A stretch of 64,000 bases of DNA from Bacterioplanes sp. (lineage in GTDB: Bacteria > Pseudomonadota > Gammaproteobacteria > Pseudomonadales > Oceanobacteraceae): contig JACUUC010000009.1 of the NCBI GenBank assembly GCA_014859445.1, positions 27,432-91,431 on the forward strand. Reading direction: 5' to 3'. Shown piece by piece: positions 1 to 8,278 of this stretch. The notes below the pieces were generated by a model. That model was not told the origin of the DNA. It was given only the letters and a program-made list of their open reading frames with translations, and did no database searches. The translations under genes were made by a program, and so were the position numbers. The number at the start of each line of letters is the position of its first letter. The first letter of the stretch is position 1.

Positions 1-170
1 ACAACGGGCGTACGAAATTGACTAATACGGCCAAAACGCTCGGCGACCGTTGTGGTAAAAGGATAGACAGTGGACGAGCCGACAATGCGAATATGCTCAC
101 GACTGGCGTGACTTTGCAGACTGGCTAACGACATCCCTATCGCAGTAACAATGATTAAAAATAATGGCAT
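1..170 (-). CDS. pstS: PstS-family phosphate-binding protein, N-terminal part (cut by window edge)
   Basis: Translating the minus strand from the ATG at 170 gives a hydrophobic signal peptide ending near SLQSHAS, then HIRIVGSSTVYPFTTTVAE, the conserved start of periplasmic phosphate-binding proteins of the PstS/SphX family, in which the backbone and Ser/Thr of the GSST loop contact phosphate. About 56 residues are visible and the rest lies left of the window. Such proteins deliver phosphate to the PstCAB ABC importer. An in-frame ATG exists at 209, but it lies almost on top of the Pho boxes and upstream of the -10 element, so 170 is preferred even though its ribosome binding site is weak. The upstream Pho boxes support a phosphate-starvation role independently of the protein similarity. 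Confidence 0.8.
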   Translation of the reverse strand, partial: MPLFLIIVTAIGMSLASLQSHASREHIRIVGSSTVYPFTTTVAERFGRISQFRTPV

Positions 171-196
171 AATAATTTTTTGGCAGACCAACGTTG

Positions 197-239
197 CGTA
201 TAGCGCCATTATGTGACAATTATGTTACAAGATTGTGAC
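197..239 (-). promoter_or_regulatory. Pho-box promoter of the pstS-like gene
   Basis: On the minus strand there are three copies of a GTCAC/GTAAC core spaced exactly 11 bp apart (plus-strand cores at 213-217, 224-228 and 235-239). The two downstream units read TTGTAAC ATAA TTGTCAC, close to the PhoB box pattern of two 7-mers separated by 4 bp. A TATACG -10 element (197-202) follows 10 bp after the last unit, as in PhoB-activated promoters where the box replaces the -35. Transcription would start near 190 and read into the pstS-like gene. Confidence 0.8.
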
Positions 240-377
240 GCGACGCATTATCTTGATACTTTATCATCTATGTCTACGCACCACACCAAAGTCTAGCGTG
301 AACGGCGTTCGAACACCTGTACTCTGCGCTAAAAATCAGTACACTCGCGCGTAAAATACAAATAATACGGTGTTCTT

Positions 378-773
378 ATGAACCTATCAGACAGTCAACC
401 TACACCTGAAGGCGAACTGACGCTACGCCTAATCCCCACTCGCGCTGATGCCAACTTGCATGGCGACATCGGCGGTGGCTGGGTGGTCGCACAAATGGAT
501 CATGCGGCAGAGAGCGTGGCCAGCCGCATCGCGAAAGGGCGCATTGCCAATATTGCGCTTGAACAGGTCGCGTTCATGGCGCCTATTCGAGTAGGCGCAG
601 CCGTGTGCATTTACACACGTTTGGTCGACATTGGCACATCCTCTATTCGTATTGCCATTGAGGTGTGGTCACGCAACCCGCAAGAACAAGAGCGCCGTAA
701 AGTGGTTGATGCGGTTTTTGTGTATGTCGCCATTGATGAAGCTGGGCGCATTCGTAAAGTGCCACGCGCATAA
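378..773 (+). CDS. YciA-type acyl-CoA thioesterase (hotdog fold)
   Basis: This 131-residue protein is a single hotdog domain of the YciA/BACH acyl-CoA thioesterase type, which hydrolyses acyl-CoA to free acid and CoA in the cytoplasm. The pattern is characteristic: an early region around residues 13-24 (GELTLRLIPTRAD), NLHGDIGGGWVVAQMD around 26-41 with the catalytic Asp in the GDI motif, VAFMAPIRVG, and SIRIAIEVW. Length equals that of E. coli YciA (about 132). It appears monocistronic. The divergent neighbour is the Pho-regulated pstS gene, with no obvious functional link. Substrate chain length cannot be read from the sequence. Confidence 0.88.
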   Translation: MNLSDSQPTPEGELTLRLIPTRADANLHGDIGGGWVVAQMDHAAESVASRIAKGRIANIALEQVAFMAPIRVGAAVCIYTRLVDIGTSSIRIAIEVWSRNPQEQERRKVVDAVFVYVAIDEAGRIRKVPRA

Positions 774-812
774 TAGATGTGCGCAAATGGCAGGCTTTTT
801 TCGCTCAGAAGC

Positions 813-841
813 AAGACAGCTTTCGGCACTAGGGTTACAAT
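813..841 (+). promoter_or_regulatory. Probable sigma70 promoter of the YebC-like gene
   Basis: AAGACA (813-818), a 17-bp spacer and TACAAT (836-841) precede the YebC-family ORF by about 40 bp. The -10 matches well and the -35 moderately. Confidence 0.5.
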
Positions 842-879
842 CGCGGCATTGTCATTCACTCAACTAAGAAGCGATTCCC

Positions 880-1596
880 ATGGGTAGAGCGTATCAAAAC
901 CGTAAAGAATCCATGGCCAAAACGGCCGCCGCAAAAACCAAAGTGTATTCACGCTATGGTCGTGAAGTGTATATGTGTGCCAAAAACGGCGGCATCGACC
1001 CTTCTGCCAACCTAGCATTACGGGGCTTATTGGATCGAGCCAAAAAGGATCAGGTTCCGAGTCACGTTCTGGAAAAAGCCATCGACAAAGCCAAGGGTGG
1101 CTCGGTCGATGATTTCCAACCGGCACTGTACGAAGGCATCGGCCCTGGCGGTTGCATGGTGTTGATCAGCGCTTTGACCGATAACATGAACCGTACCTTT
1201 GGCGACATTCGCGGTATTTTTTCCAAGTGCAAAGCCAAACTGGGCAGTCAAGGTTCGGTATCCCACATGTTCGATCACCGCGCCATGTTTGTGTTTGCCG
1301 GTGACGACGAAGAGCCCGTATTAGAAGCCCTGATGGAAGCCGACGTCGATGTCGCTGACATGGATTGCGAAGACGGTATGATCACCGTGCTGGTTCCACC
1401 CAATGAGTACTTCAAAGCGAAAACGGCATTGACCGCCATGAACGCCGATATCGATTTTGAAGTGGAAGAAATCACCTACTTACCGCAAACATCTCACCCC
1501 ATCAGCGGCGATGACATTGCGCAATTCGAGCGTTTTGCTGGCCTGCTGAACGACTTAGAAGACGTACAGGACATTTTCCATAACGGCGAATGGTAA
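880..1596 (+). CDS. YebC/TACO1-family protein, YeeN-like paralogue
   Basis: A 238-residue member of the YebC/TACO1 family. Known members act as DNA-binding regulators or, in more recent work on the family, as translation factors that help ribosomes through difficult peptide stretches; which applies here cannot be told from sequence. Family marks are the N-terminal MGRAYQNRKESMAK, VLEKAIDKAKGG around residues 62-73, the YEGIGPGG loop near 83-90, and GSVSHMFDH. It resembles the shorter YeeN-type group rather than the YebC encoded beside ruvC. Start 880 is chosen because the family begins MGRxxxxRK. It ends about 50 bp before convergent rep. Confidence 0.88.
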   Translation: MGRAYQNRKESMAKTAAAKTKVYSRYGREVYMCAKNGGIDPSANLALRGLLDRAKKDQVPSHVLEKAIDKAKGGSVDDFQPALYEGIGPGGCMVLISALTDNMNRTFGDIRGIFSKCKAKLGSQGSVSHMFDHRAMFVFAGDDEEPVLEALMEADVDVADMDCEDGMITVLVPPNEYFKAKTALTAMNADIDFEVEEITYLPQTSHPISGDDIAQFERFAGLLNDLEDVQDIFHNGEW

Positions 1597-1609
1597 GTTG
1601 TTCGTTGAC

Positions 1610-1628
1610 GTGCGCCACGATGGCGCAC
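1610..1628. terminator. Strong hairpin between convergent yebC-like gene and rep
   Basis: GTGCGCCA-CGA-TGGCGCAC is a perfect 8-bp stem with a 3-base loop in the gap between two convergent genes. Neither side has a U-tract, so it is not a textbook intrinsic terminator. Its position suggests a transcription end or mRNA 3'-end stabiliser for one or both genes. Confidence 0.45.
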
Positions 1629-1649
1629 GGCTGACTAACACGGGTATCG

Positions 1650-3677
1650 CTAAAAATCCGCTAGCAAGTTGTGCAAGCCACTCAAGGCTTCTTTACCACG
1701 CTGTTTTTGCTGTTCTGGGGTGGTTTCTGTTTTTCCTTCCCAAATCACATCGTCTTCGGGCAGTTCGTCCAAAAAGCGCGAATGCGTGGTGCTGACGGCT
1801 TCGCCATACTGACGCCGTTTACCGGCATAGGTCAGTGTTAACGTACGCTTAGCGCGGGTAATGCCTACGTACATCAGGCGGCGCTCTTCCTCAATGGTAT
1901 CGGCTTCGATGCTGTTGCGATGCGGCATCAATTCCTCTTCCATGCCCATGATGTACACATGCGGAAACTCCAAGCCCTTGGATGCGTGCAAGGTCATCAA
2001 TTGCACCTGGTCAGACTCATCTTCTTGCGCTTGTTGCTCCATCAAGTCGCGCAAAATCAATTTACCCACGGCATCTTCAATGGTGCACTCATCGCCTTCT
2101 TCGTCGGCTCGATCAATCATTTTTTGAATCGAATCAATCAAAAACCAGACGTTTTTCATGCGTCGTTCGGCTTGATTCGGTGTGCCCGAGTTTTGCAGCA
2201 AATACCCTTCGTAGTCGATGTCTTGCACCATCTCTTTAATGGCCGCGACCGCATCGTTGGTGTACGCCTGACGTGTGATGTTTTCTAGCCAGTGACCAAA
2301 TCGACGCAAACGATCGACGGCCTTGGGCATCAGCAGTTGTTCGAGCCCCATTTCGGTGGTGGCCGACATCATGCTGATACCGCGCTTCATGGCATATTCG
2401 CTGAGTTTTTCGATGGTGGTTGGGCCGATCTCGCGACGCGGGGTATTGATAATACGCAAAAAAGCAGCATCGTCACTGGGGTTAATCAACAACCGTAAAT
2501 AGCCCATGATGTCTTTGATTTCATTACGCCCAAAGAAGGATTGGCCACCACTGATTTTGTAAGGCACCTGAAATGATTGCAGCTTCATTTCGATATTGCG
2601 CGATTGATGATTACCACGATAAAGCACGGCAAAATCGCGGTAGCCACAACCATAACGGAGTCGACGCTCAACAATCTCGGTCGCGATTCGCTCGGCTTCG
2701 ATTTCGTCGTTACGGCATTTCAAAATCTTGATCGGGTCGCCATAACCCATGTCCGACCACAATTTCTTTTCAAACTCGTGCGGGTTGTTATCAATCACCC
2801 GGTTGGCGGCATTCAAAATCAACCCGGTTGAGCGGTAATTTTGTTCAAGCTTGACCACTTTTAACGTGGGGTAGTCTTTTTTCAACAACAGCAGGTTTTC
2901 AGGCCGAGCACCGCGCCATGCGTAAATGGATTGGTCATCATCCCCCACCACGGTTAAGCCGGTGCGATGGCCGACCAGTAATTTCACCATTTCATACTGA
3001 CTGGTGTTGGTGTCTTGATACTCATCCACCAACAAATAACGAATTTTTTTCTGCCAGCGCGTTAACACCTCGGCGTTATCTCGAAACAGCACCGTCGGCA
3101 CCATAATTAAGTCATCAAAATCCACCGCGTTGTAAGCTTTCAGCATACGCTGATAGACCGAATAAGTTTGCGCGATCATCAGCTCTTGTGGGCTTTGTGC
3201 TTGAGCAATGGCCTGATCAGGCGACACTAAGTCATTTTTTAGATTGGATATGGTGTTTTGCACCAATTCGATCATGTCGCCATCGTCACCGTGCTCACGG
3301 TGCATGACATCTCGAATGATGCTTTTGCAATCGTCTTGATCGAGAATGGAAAAGCCGGCTTTGTAACCCGCGACAGCGCATTCGGTTCGAATGATATTTA
3401 AACCAAGATTGTGAAAGGTAGAAACGGTTAACCCTTTAGCGCCACCCTTACCCACCAAGCTCATGACGCGCTCTTTCATTTCGCGCGCGGCTTTGTTGGT
3501 GAAGGTCACAGCGGCAATGTGGTGAGGCTTGATACCGCACTGACCAATCAAATACGCAATTTTACGCGTGATCACACTGGTTTTGCCCGAGCCAGCACCG
3601 GCCAGCACCAGCAAAGGACCATCAATGTATTTCGCCGCTTCTTTTTGACGGGGATTCAGCTGACTTAAATCGACCAC
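1650..3677 (-). CDS. rep: ATP-dependent DNA helicase Rep (UvrD/SF1)
   Basis: About 675 residues, matching E. coli Rep (673). Rep is a 3'-5' superfamily 1A helicase that clears proteins ahead of the replication fork. Helicase motifs appear in order: Q-motif LNPRQKEA, Walker A GAGSGKT, motif Ia TFTNKAAREM, motif II VDEYQDT, motif III VGDDDQSIYAWRGA, motif IV region EQNYRS, motif V LMTLHASKGLEF and motif VI YVGITRAKRTL. The longest ORF opens with a GTG at 3683, which overlaps the GAGG Shine-Dalgarno. The GTG at 3677 sits 5 bp after it and gives an N-terminus like Rep, so 3677 is used. Rep and UvrD are paralogues; length and the N-terminus favour Rep. Confidence 0.93.
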   Translation of the reverse strand: MVDLSQLNPRQKEAAKYIDGPLLVLAGAGSGKTSVITRKIAYLIGQCGIKPHHIAAVTFTNKAAREMKERVMSLVGKGGAKGLTVSTFHNLGLNIIRTECAVAGYKAGFSILDQDDCKSIIRDVMHREHGDDGDMIELVQNTISNLKNDLVSPDQAIAQAQSPQELMIAQTYSVYQRMLKAYNAVDFDDLIMVPTVLFRDNAEVLTRWQKKIRYLLVDEYQDTNTSQYEMVKLLVGHRTGLTVVGDDDQSIYAWRGARPENLLLLKKDYPTLKVVKLEQNYRSTGLILNAANRVIDNNPHEFEKKLWSDMGYGDPIKILKCRNDEIEAERIATEIVERRLRYGCGYRDFAVLYRGNHQSRNIEMKLQSFQVPYKISGGQSFFGRNEIKDIMGYLRLLINPSDDAAFLRIINTPRREIGPTTIEKLSEYAMKRGISMMSATTEMGLEQLLMPKAVDRLRRFGHWLENITRQAYTNDAVAAIKEMVQDIDYEGYLLQNSGTPNQAERRMKNVWFLIDSIQKMIDRADEEGDECTIEDAVGKLILRDLMEQQAQEDESDQVQLMTLHASKGLEFPHVYIMGMEEELMPHRNSIEADTIEEERRLMYVGITRAKRTLTLTYAGKRRQYGEAVSTTHSRFLDELPEDDVIWEGKTETTPEQQKQRGKEALSGLHNLLADF

Positions 3678-3753
3678 ACACACCTCACTGTCGGGGCGCT
3701 AGTGTAGCAGGGTCATCTCAATGGATGAATCAAAGAAGCGCACAGCACTCTGT

Positions 3754-3870
3754 TTACTGCCCAAAAAATACCGGCGAATCAAACGGCGTAGGGGTATTCA
3801 CATGGTAATACGCCAACCCACCAACAATAGCGGCCAATACCAATAAAAAAATGATTAATTGTTTATTCAT
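3754..3870 (-). CDS. Small single-pass membrane protein, 38 aa, unknown
   Basis: A 38-codon ORF between divergent rep and speE. It starts MNKQLIIFLLVLAAIVGGLA, a clear N-terminal membrane segment with Lys at position 3, and ends in a short Pro/Phe-rich tail (VNTPTPFDSPVFFGQ). An AAGG element lies 10 bp before the ATG at 3870. I do not recognise a family. It could be a genuine inner-membrane microprotein, or the remnant of a gene such as the short lipoproteins often found near lysA and speE in relatives. No cysteine lipobox is present. Confidence 0.5.
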   Translation of the reverse strand: MNKQLIIFLLVLAAIVGGLAYYHVNTPTPFDSPVFFGQ

Positions 3871-3937
3871 GATAACAGTACCTTGCTGATTTACTGATCA
3901 GCTTAGCAGAACATTGAGCATGTCGCTGTGCATTGCA

Positions 3938-3967
3938 TTATCTATTCCGTTTCTCACTGGTTATAAT
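3938..3967 (+). promoter_or_regulatory. Probable speE promoter
   Basis: A consensus TATAAT (3962-3967) lies 31 bp before the speE start. The best -35 at 18 bp spacing is a poor TTATCT, so only the -10 is convincing. Confidence 0.45.
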
Positions 3968-3998
3968 GCTTTCTCATTTGAATAGTGGGAAGAGAACC

Positions 3999-4847
3999 AT
4001 GAGCCAATTTGTTTCTGAGCGCCTATACAGTGATTACGCCCAGTCGTTTGCTGTCAGCGAGTTGTTGTTTGAAGTGAAAACGGAACATCAGCACTTAGAA
4101 ATTTATCAAACACCCTTTTTAGGGCGTGTGATGTTACTCGATGGCGTAGTACAAACCACCGAAAAAGACGAATTCATTTACCACGAAATGATGGTTCACG
4201 TGCCTCTTTTTGCCCACCCAAATCCAAAACGCGTGTTGATCATCGGCGGTGGTGACGGCGGCATTTTGCGTGAAGTGTTGCGTCACAAGAATGTTGAACA
4301 CGTCACGCAAGTTGAAATTGATGGCAGCGTCATCGACATGTGCAAAGCGTATTTCCCCAATCACTCACAAGGGGCATTTGACGACCCTCGAGCCAACATT
4401 GTGATTGCCGACGGCAAAGCGTTTGTGACCGAGTGCCAAGACACCTTTGATGTCATCATTTCGGACTCCACAGATCCAATCGGCCCTGGCGAGGTGCTGT
4501 TCACGTCTGACTTCTATCAAGATGAAAAAACGTGCTTGAACCCGGGGGGAATTATGGTTGCACAAAACGGCGTGCCCTTTATGCAGGGCGATGAAGTGAG
4601 CAACACTTACCAACGTCTACAGCGATTGTATCAAGATGCTTACTTCTACGTTGCTCCTGTACCAACGTACACAGGGGGCTTTATGACATTGGCATGGGCA
4701 ACGGACGATGCCAGTCTTCGTCAACAAGACAGTGCCACCATCGCGGCTCGCTATGAACAAGCCGGTTTTGCAACGCGCTACTACAACCCGGACATCCACG
4801 TTGCGTCATTCGCTTTGCCGAACTACATTCGCCAGCTGCTGAAATAA
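3999..4847 (+). CDS. speE: Spermidine synthase (polyamine aminopropyltransferase)
   Basis: A 282-residue enzyme (E. coli SpeE is 288) that transfers the aminopropyl group of decarboxylated S-adenosylmethionine to putrescine in the cytoplasm. Visible motifs are [19 protein letters not shown], the nucleotide-binding GGGDGG loop near residues 84-89, QVEIDGSVI, and the catalytic region DSTDPIGP. The ORF can be opened further upstream, but the ATG at 3999 has a GGGAAGAG ribosome binding site and matches the family N-terminus MSQFVSERL. The NRDE gene follows after only 3 bp, suggesting co-transcription. Confidence 0.95.
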   Translation: MSQFVSERLYSDYAQSFAVSELLFEVKTEHQHLEIYQTPFLGRVMLLDGVVQTTEKDEFIYHEMMVHVPLFAHPNPKRVLIIGGGDGGILREVLRHKNVEHVTQVEIDGSVIDMCKAYFPNHSQGAFDDPRANIVIADGKAFVTECQDTFDVIISDSTDPIGPGEVLFTSDFYQDEKTCLNPGGIMVAQNGVPFMQGDEVSNTYQRLQRLYQDAYFYVAPVPTYTGGFMTLAWATDDASLRQQDSATIAARYEQAGFATRYYNPDIHVASFALPNYIRQLLK

Positions 4848-4850
4848 GCC

Positions 4851-5627
4851 ATGTGTTTAATCGTGATCGATTGGCGACCACAGCAACACCTACTGGTGAG
4901 CGCCAATCGAGATGAATTTCATGCGCGGCCCAGTGCCGCCATGGACCATTGGGATGAATACCCTCACATCATTGCCGGTCGAGACTTGCAACAAGGCGGC
5001 AGTTGGTTGGCCGTGTCGACAGAAGGCCGTTTTGCCGCACTCACCAACATACGTGCGCCACATTTGACCACCTCGAACAAACGCAGCCGCGGCGAGTGGG
5101 TCATTCGTGCCATGAACGCACAGGATTGGCCATCGCTGCTTGAAGCACTGCAACAAGAGCATGCCGCCTACGGCCCATTCAACTTACTCTTTGGCGATCA
5201 ACAACAACTTTTTTACTGCCACAATACCCCCAGATTCCACTACCAAGCTCTGAGTGCGGGCTATTACACACTCAGCAATGCGCACCTCAACAGCCCTTGG
5301 CCAAAAAGTCTATTGGCCGCCGAACAACTGCATCAATGGCAACAACGTGAAAACCACCATACAACGCCGGTAGGGATACTGAATCGCACTCAGCCATTTA
5401 CCGACACTCAACTCCCCAGCACTGGCGTCCCCATGATGTGGGAGCGACTGCTATCCGCGCAACACATCATCCACCCTCAATATGGCACTCGTTGCAGCAC
5501 TGGCATTGCGCTCACCGCGAACTACACTGAGGTAGCAGAGCATCAATATGCACCGAATGGCGAACAAACACGGCAATATTTGCATCGCATCACGCATGTC
5601 AATAAATCATCAGGCCGATCGAAATAA
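4851..5627 (+). CDS. NRDE-family protein (TANGO2 homologue)
   Basis: 258 residues beginning MCLIVIDWRP with ANRDEFHARPS around residues 18-28, the signature that names the NRDE (DUF833) family. Human TANGO2 belongs here. Members resemble Ntn hydrolases with an N-terminal nucleophile Cys2, present here as MC. Recent work links TANGO2-type proteins to haem or acyl-lipid handling, but no bacterial reaction is established. GGSWLAVSTEGRFAALTNIR follows as usual for the fold. It lies 3 bp after speE, so it is probably translated from the same message; no biochemical link to polyamines is known to me. Confidence 0.88.
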   Translation: MCLIVIDWRPQQHLLVSANRDEFHARPSAAMDHWDEYPHIIAGRDLQQGGSWLAVSTEGRFAALTNIRAPHLTTSNKRSRGEWVIRAMNAQDWPSLLEALQQEHAAYGPFNLLFGDQQQLFYCHNTPRFHYQALSAGYYTLSNAHLNSPWPKSLLAAEQLHQWQQRENHHTTPVGILNRTQPFTDTQLPSTGVPMMWERLLSAQHIIHPQYGTRCSTGIALTANYTEVAEHQYAPNGEQTRQYLHRITHVNKSSGRSK

Positions 5628-5765
5628 CAATAAACAGCGCTAACTCATTAGTTTTATTCGATCTTTTTTTTGACGCCAAATTCGGTTGCATTTGCTTACA
5701 AAAAACTTGCGTGAAATAGCGCGAATACCGTCACACTTTTGCGAATTGCCGTCCATAATTTAGAT

Positions 5766-7565
5766 ATGAAGACACATAACGACGCACATCATAAGACACC
5801 TCTGATCGGCCCCGTAGGCTGGGTGGCTTTGCTGTGCATTGTTCTTTTGTTTGCCGCACTCGCAGCAAGCATCAACACCAAACCCTACATGCCGCCCGCT
5901 GTCGCACAAAAATACATGGAACATTGGCTCATTGAATCGTCACGCCATGTGGCCGGTGAAGTTCGCCTCAAGCACACGAGAGCGATTGAACCATTCTATC
6001 TGCGTCGCGATTACCAACCCGTTTGGATGAACAGTTTTGAATTAACACCGGCCGCCAAAGAGCTGCTGCAAGTGCTGCGCGAAACCGCCGCCGATGACTG
6101 GCGTCATTATGGGTACGAACTCCCCATTTTAGAACGCGAAACCAATCGTTTATCGAACATTCCGAAGCAAGCAACGGCCGTCGAAGTGCTATTAACCGAT
6201 GCCTTTGTCACTTTTGCCAAGCAAGCATTGAATGCGGAACTCTTGCCCGATACCAACGAAGCCGACCATCCCAGCATTCGTCGCGTCAACATCGGTTCGA
6301 CAGCACAGTATGTGACCGACGAGCATGTGGTTGACATTCTGAATGACGCCGTACGTCGTGACCAACTGGATCACCTGATCAGTCAGCTCAAACCAACACA
6401 TCCTGGCTATTTACGTCTGCGCAATGAATTGAACCGCTATCGCGCCATTGCCGACTCCGGTTTATGGCGCGAATTACCCAGAGACATGACACTGCAGCCA
6501 CAGCAACGACATGCACATATACCGCAATTACGCTGGATGCTCGCGCAGTATGGCGACCTACAAGAAAGTCGTGTTCTCTCTTGGTTGTTTACGCCTCAAC
6601 AACCTAGCTGGACGCCTGAGCAAGATATTGACGAAGCGCAAATCGATCTGAATCAAGCCGACTATCTTTACGATAATGCCTTAGTCCTAGCCATCAAACG
6701 CTTTCAGCAACGGCACAATCTCACGGCCACCGGAGAAATTGATGACGTCACCCTACGGCTCTTGAATGTCACACCCTATCAGATGACTCAACGCATCGCG
6801 TTGAACATGAAACGCTGGCGACACCTACCCAGAGAGTTAGGCCAGCGCCATGTCATGGTGAACATGGCCGACTATCGTTTACAACTGATCAGTGGCAACA
6901 CCATTGAGCTGGATATGAAGGTCATTATCGGCAACGAACAACGACGCACACCGGTGATGGTCGATAGCATTTCCACGCTGGAGTTAGCCCCAACCTGGGC
7001 CGTACCACGCCGAATTGCCGTCAACAGTATTTTGCCGCGCGTGCGCCGCAATCCCGATTACCTAGAACAAAACAACTACCAGTTGGTTGCGAATGAAAAC
7101 GGCGTTGAGCGCTATGTCTCGTCACGAGACGTAGACTGGAGCAAAATGAACGCGCGTAATTTTCCGTATCGTATTATTCAGTCGGCAGGCCCGCACAATG
7201 CGCTTGGCGGCATTAAGTTCATTATGCCGAACGATCAAGACATTTATCTACACGACACCTCTCAGCCACAACTGTTTAGCTTAGACAAACGTGCCATCAG
7301 CTCTGGCTGTGTGCGAGTGGAGCAACCCAACTTACTGGCCGAGAAATTGTTACGCGGCCATCAGGGCTGGCATCGCCCGCACATTGACCGTGCCATTGAA
7401 CAAGGGCGCACGACTCGCATTCGCCTGCAAGAAGACATTCCTGTTTACTTGATGTACTGGACAACGTGGGTCGATGACAATGGCACGCTGCAAATTCGCG
7501 AAGACATCTACAAGCGCGATTTAACGGCGGGAATGAAACCACACAACCCTTCTCTGGCGCTCTAG
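5766..7565 (+). CDS. ldtD: L,D-transpeptidase, YcbB/LdtD-like
   Basis: A 599-residue periplasmic enzyme that forms 3-3 cross-links between meso-diaminopimelate residues in peptidoglycan. Layout: an N-terminal membrane anchor (VALLCIVLLFAALAASI), a scaffold domain, a peptidoglycan-binding repeat (ALVLAIKRFQQRHNL with TGEIDDVTLRLLN), then the YkuD catalytic domain with IYLHDTS and SSGCVRVEQP carrying the nucleophilic Cys and its conserved Arg. Length and order match E. coli LdtD (615). The first in-frame ATG is 5766; a TTG further upstream (5739) is less likely. The next gene is MepK-like, the same order as ycbB-ycbK in E. coli, consistent with joint control of cross-link making and cutting. 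Confidence 0.9.
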   Translation: MKTHNDAHHKTPLIGPVGWVALLCIVLLFAALAASINTKPYMPPAVAQKYMEHWLIESSRHVAGEVRLKHTRAIEPFYLRRDYQPVWMNSFELTPAAKELLQVLRETAADDWRHYGYELPILERETNRLSNIPKQATAVEVLLTDAFVTFAKQALNAELLPDTNEADHPSIRRVNIGSTAQYVTDEHVVDILNDAVRRDQLDHLISQLKPTHPGYLRLRNELNRYRAIADSGLWRELPRDMTLQPQQRHAHIPQLRWMLAQYGDLQESRVLSWLFTPQQPSWTPEQDIDEAQIDLNQADYLYDNALVLAIKRFQQRHNLTATGEIDDVTLRLLNVTPYQMTQRIALNMKRWRHLPRELGQRHVMVNMADYRLQLISGNTIELDMKVIIGNEQRRTPVMVDSISTLELAPTWAVPRRIAVNSILPRVRRNPDYLEQNNYQLVANENGVERYVSSRDVDWSKMNARNFPYRIIQSAGPHNALGGIKFIMPNDQDIYLHDTSQPQLFSLDKRAISSGCVRVEQPNLLAEKLLRGHQGWHRPHIDRAIEQGRTTRIRLQEDIPVYLMYWTTWVDDNGTLQIREDIYKRDLTAGMKPHNPSLAL

Positions 7566-7682
7566 TCTCGTCGCGTTATTGCATTTTGTGAATGACTAAC
7601 CTGTAATTGTGCTTTTTTTGAACGCATTTCACTGTTCAGTATCCGCTGTTTTGGCATACTGCCTGCCTATTGAACACGAAAG

Positions 7683-8237
7683 ATGAAGGAGTTTGCGTTG
7701 AATCGTCGTCACTTTTTACAACAAGCCAGCCTATTGGGTGCCGGAATCAGCGCGGGCATTCCTTTAACCGCTCACGCGCAACCGCACGAGGAACGCACAC
7801 TGCGTTTGTATAACATCCATACTGGGGAATCCTTGCAAACGACGTTTTGGGCAAATGGCGCCTATCTTGACGACGAAATTCAAACCATTGATTTACTGAT
7901 GCGCGATCATCGAGCAAACCAAGCCATCGCCATGCAGCGCGAGCTATATCAGCGTCTCTATGAACTGCAACAGCTGTTCAATGCTCGCGAACCACTGTAC
8001 ATCGTATCAGCCTACCGCTCGCCCAGCACCAATCAACGCTTGCGGCAACAATCCAGTGGCGTTGCTCAAACCAGCATGCACATTCAGGGCAAAGCCATTG
8101 ATGTTCGTATTCCGGGGGTATCGCATCGACACTTGCATAAAGCCGCGTTAGCCATGCACGCAGGTGGTGTCGGCTATTATCCGAAGAGTGGTTACATTCA
8201 TTTAGATACTGGCCGTAACCGCCACTGGATTACCTAA
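7683..8237 (+). CDS. mepK: MepK-like murein endopeptidase (YcbK, DUF882)
   Basis: 184 residues with a Tat-type signal (NRRHFLQQASLLGAG) and a DUF882/peptidase M15-like domain. MepK of E. coli cuts meso-DAP-meso-DAP cross-links, the product of the LdtD enzyme encoded just upstream. Zinc-site motifs are visible: SAYRSPSTN, then SMHIQGKAIDVRIPG (H and D ligands) and YIHLDTG (H ligand). The start is ambiguous. ATG 7683 gives MKEFALNRRHFL, which aligns residue for residue with the E. coli N-terminus, while an AAGGAG at 7686-7691 lies 6 bp before an in-frame TTG at 7698. The homology argument is preferred. Confidence 0.9.
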   Translation: MKEFALNRRHFLQQASLLGAGISAGIPLTAHAQPHEERTLRLYNIHTGESLQTTFWANGAYLDDEIQTIDLLMRDHRANQAIAMQRELYQRLYELQQLFNAREPLYIVSAYRSPSTNQRLRQQSSGVAQTSMHIQGKAIDVRIPGVSHRHLHKAALAMHAGGVGYYPKSGYIHLDTGRNRHWIT

Positions 8238-8278
8238 GTACCCATGACGCAAACAGAGAAAGACCACCACCAGTCAAT

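Noticed and set aside
170..209. In-frame upstream ATG (209) for the pstS-like gene
   Set aside because: It lies upstream of the -10 element and next to the Pho boxes, so it would not be transcribed.
860..1126. Minus-strand ORF across the yebC-like gene
   Set aside because: Shadow of the well-supported plus-strand gene; no ribosome site or family.
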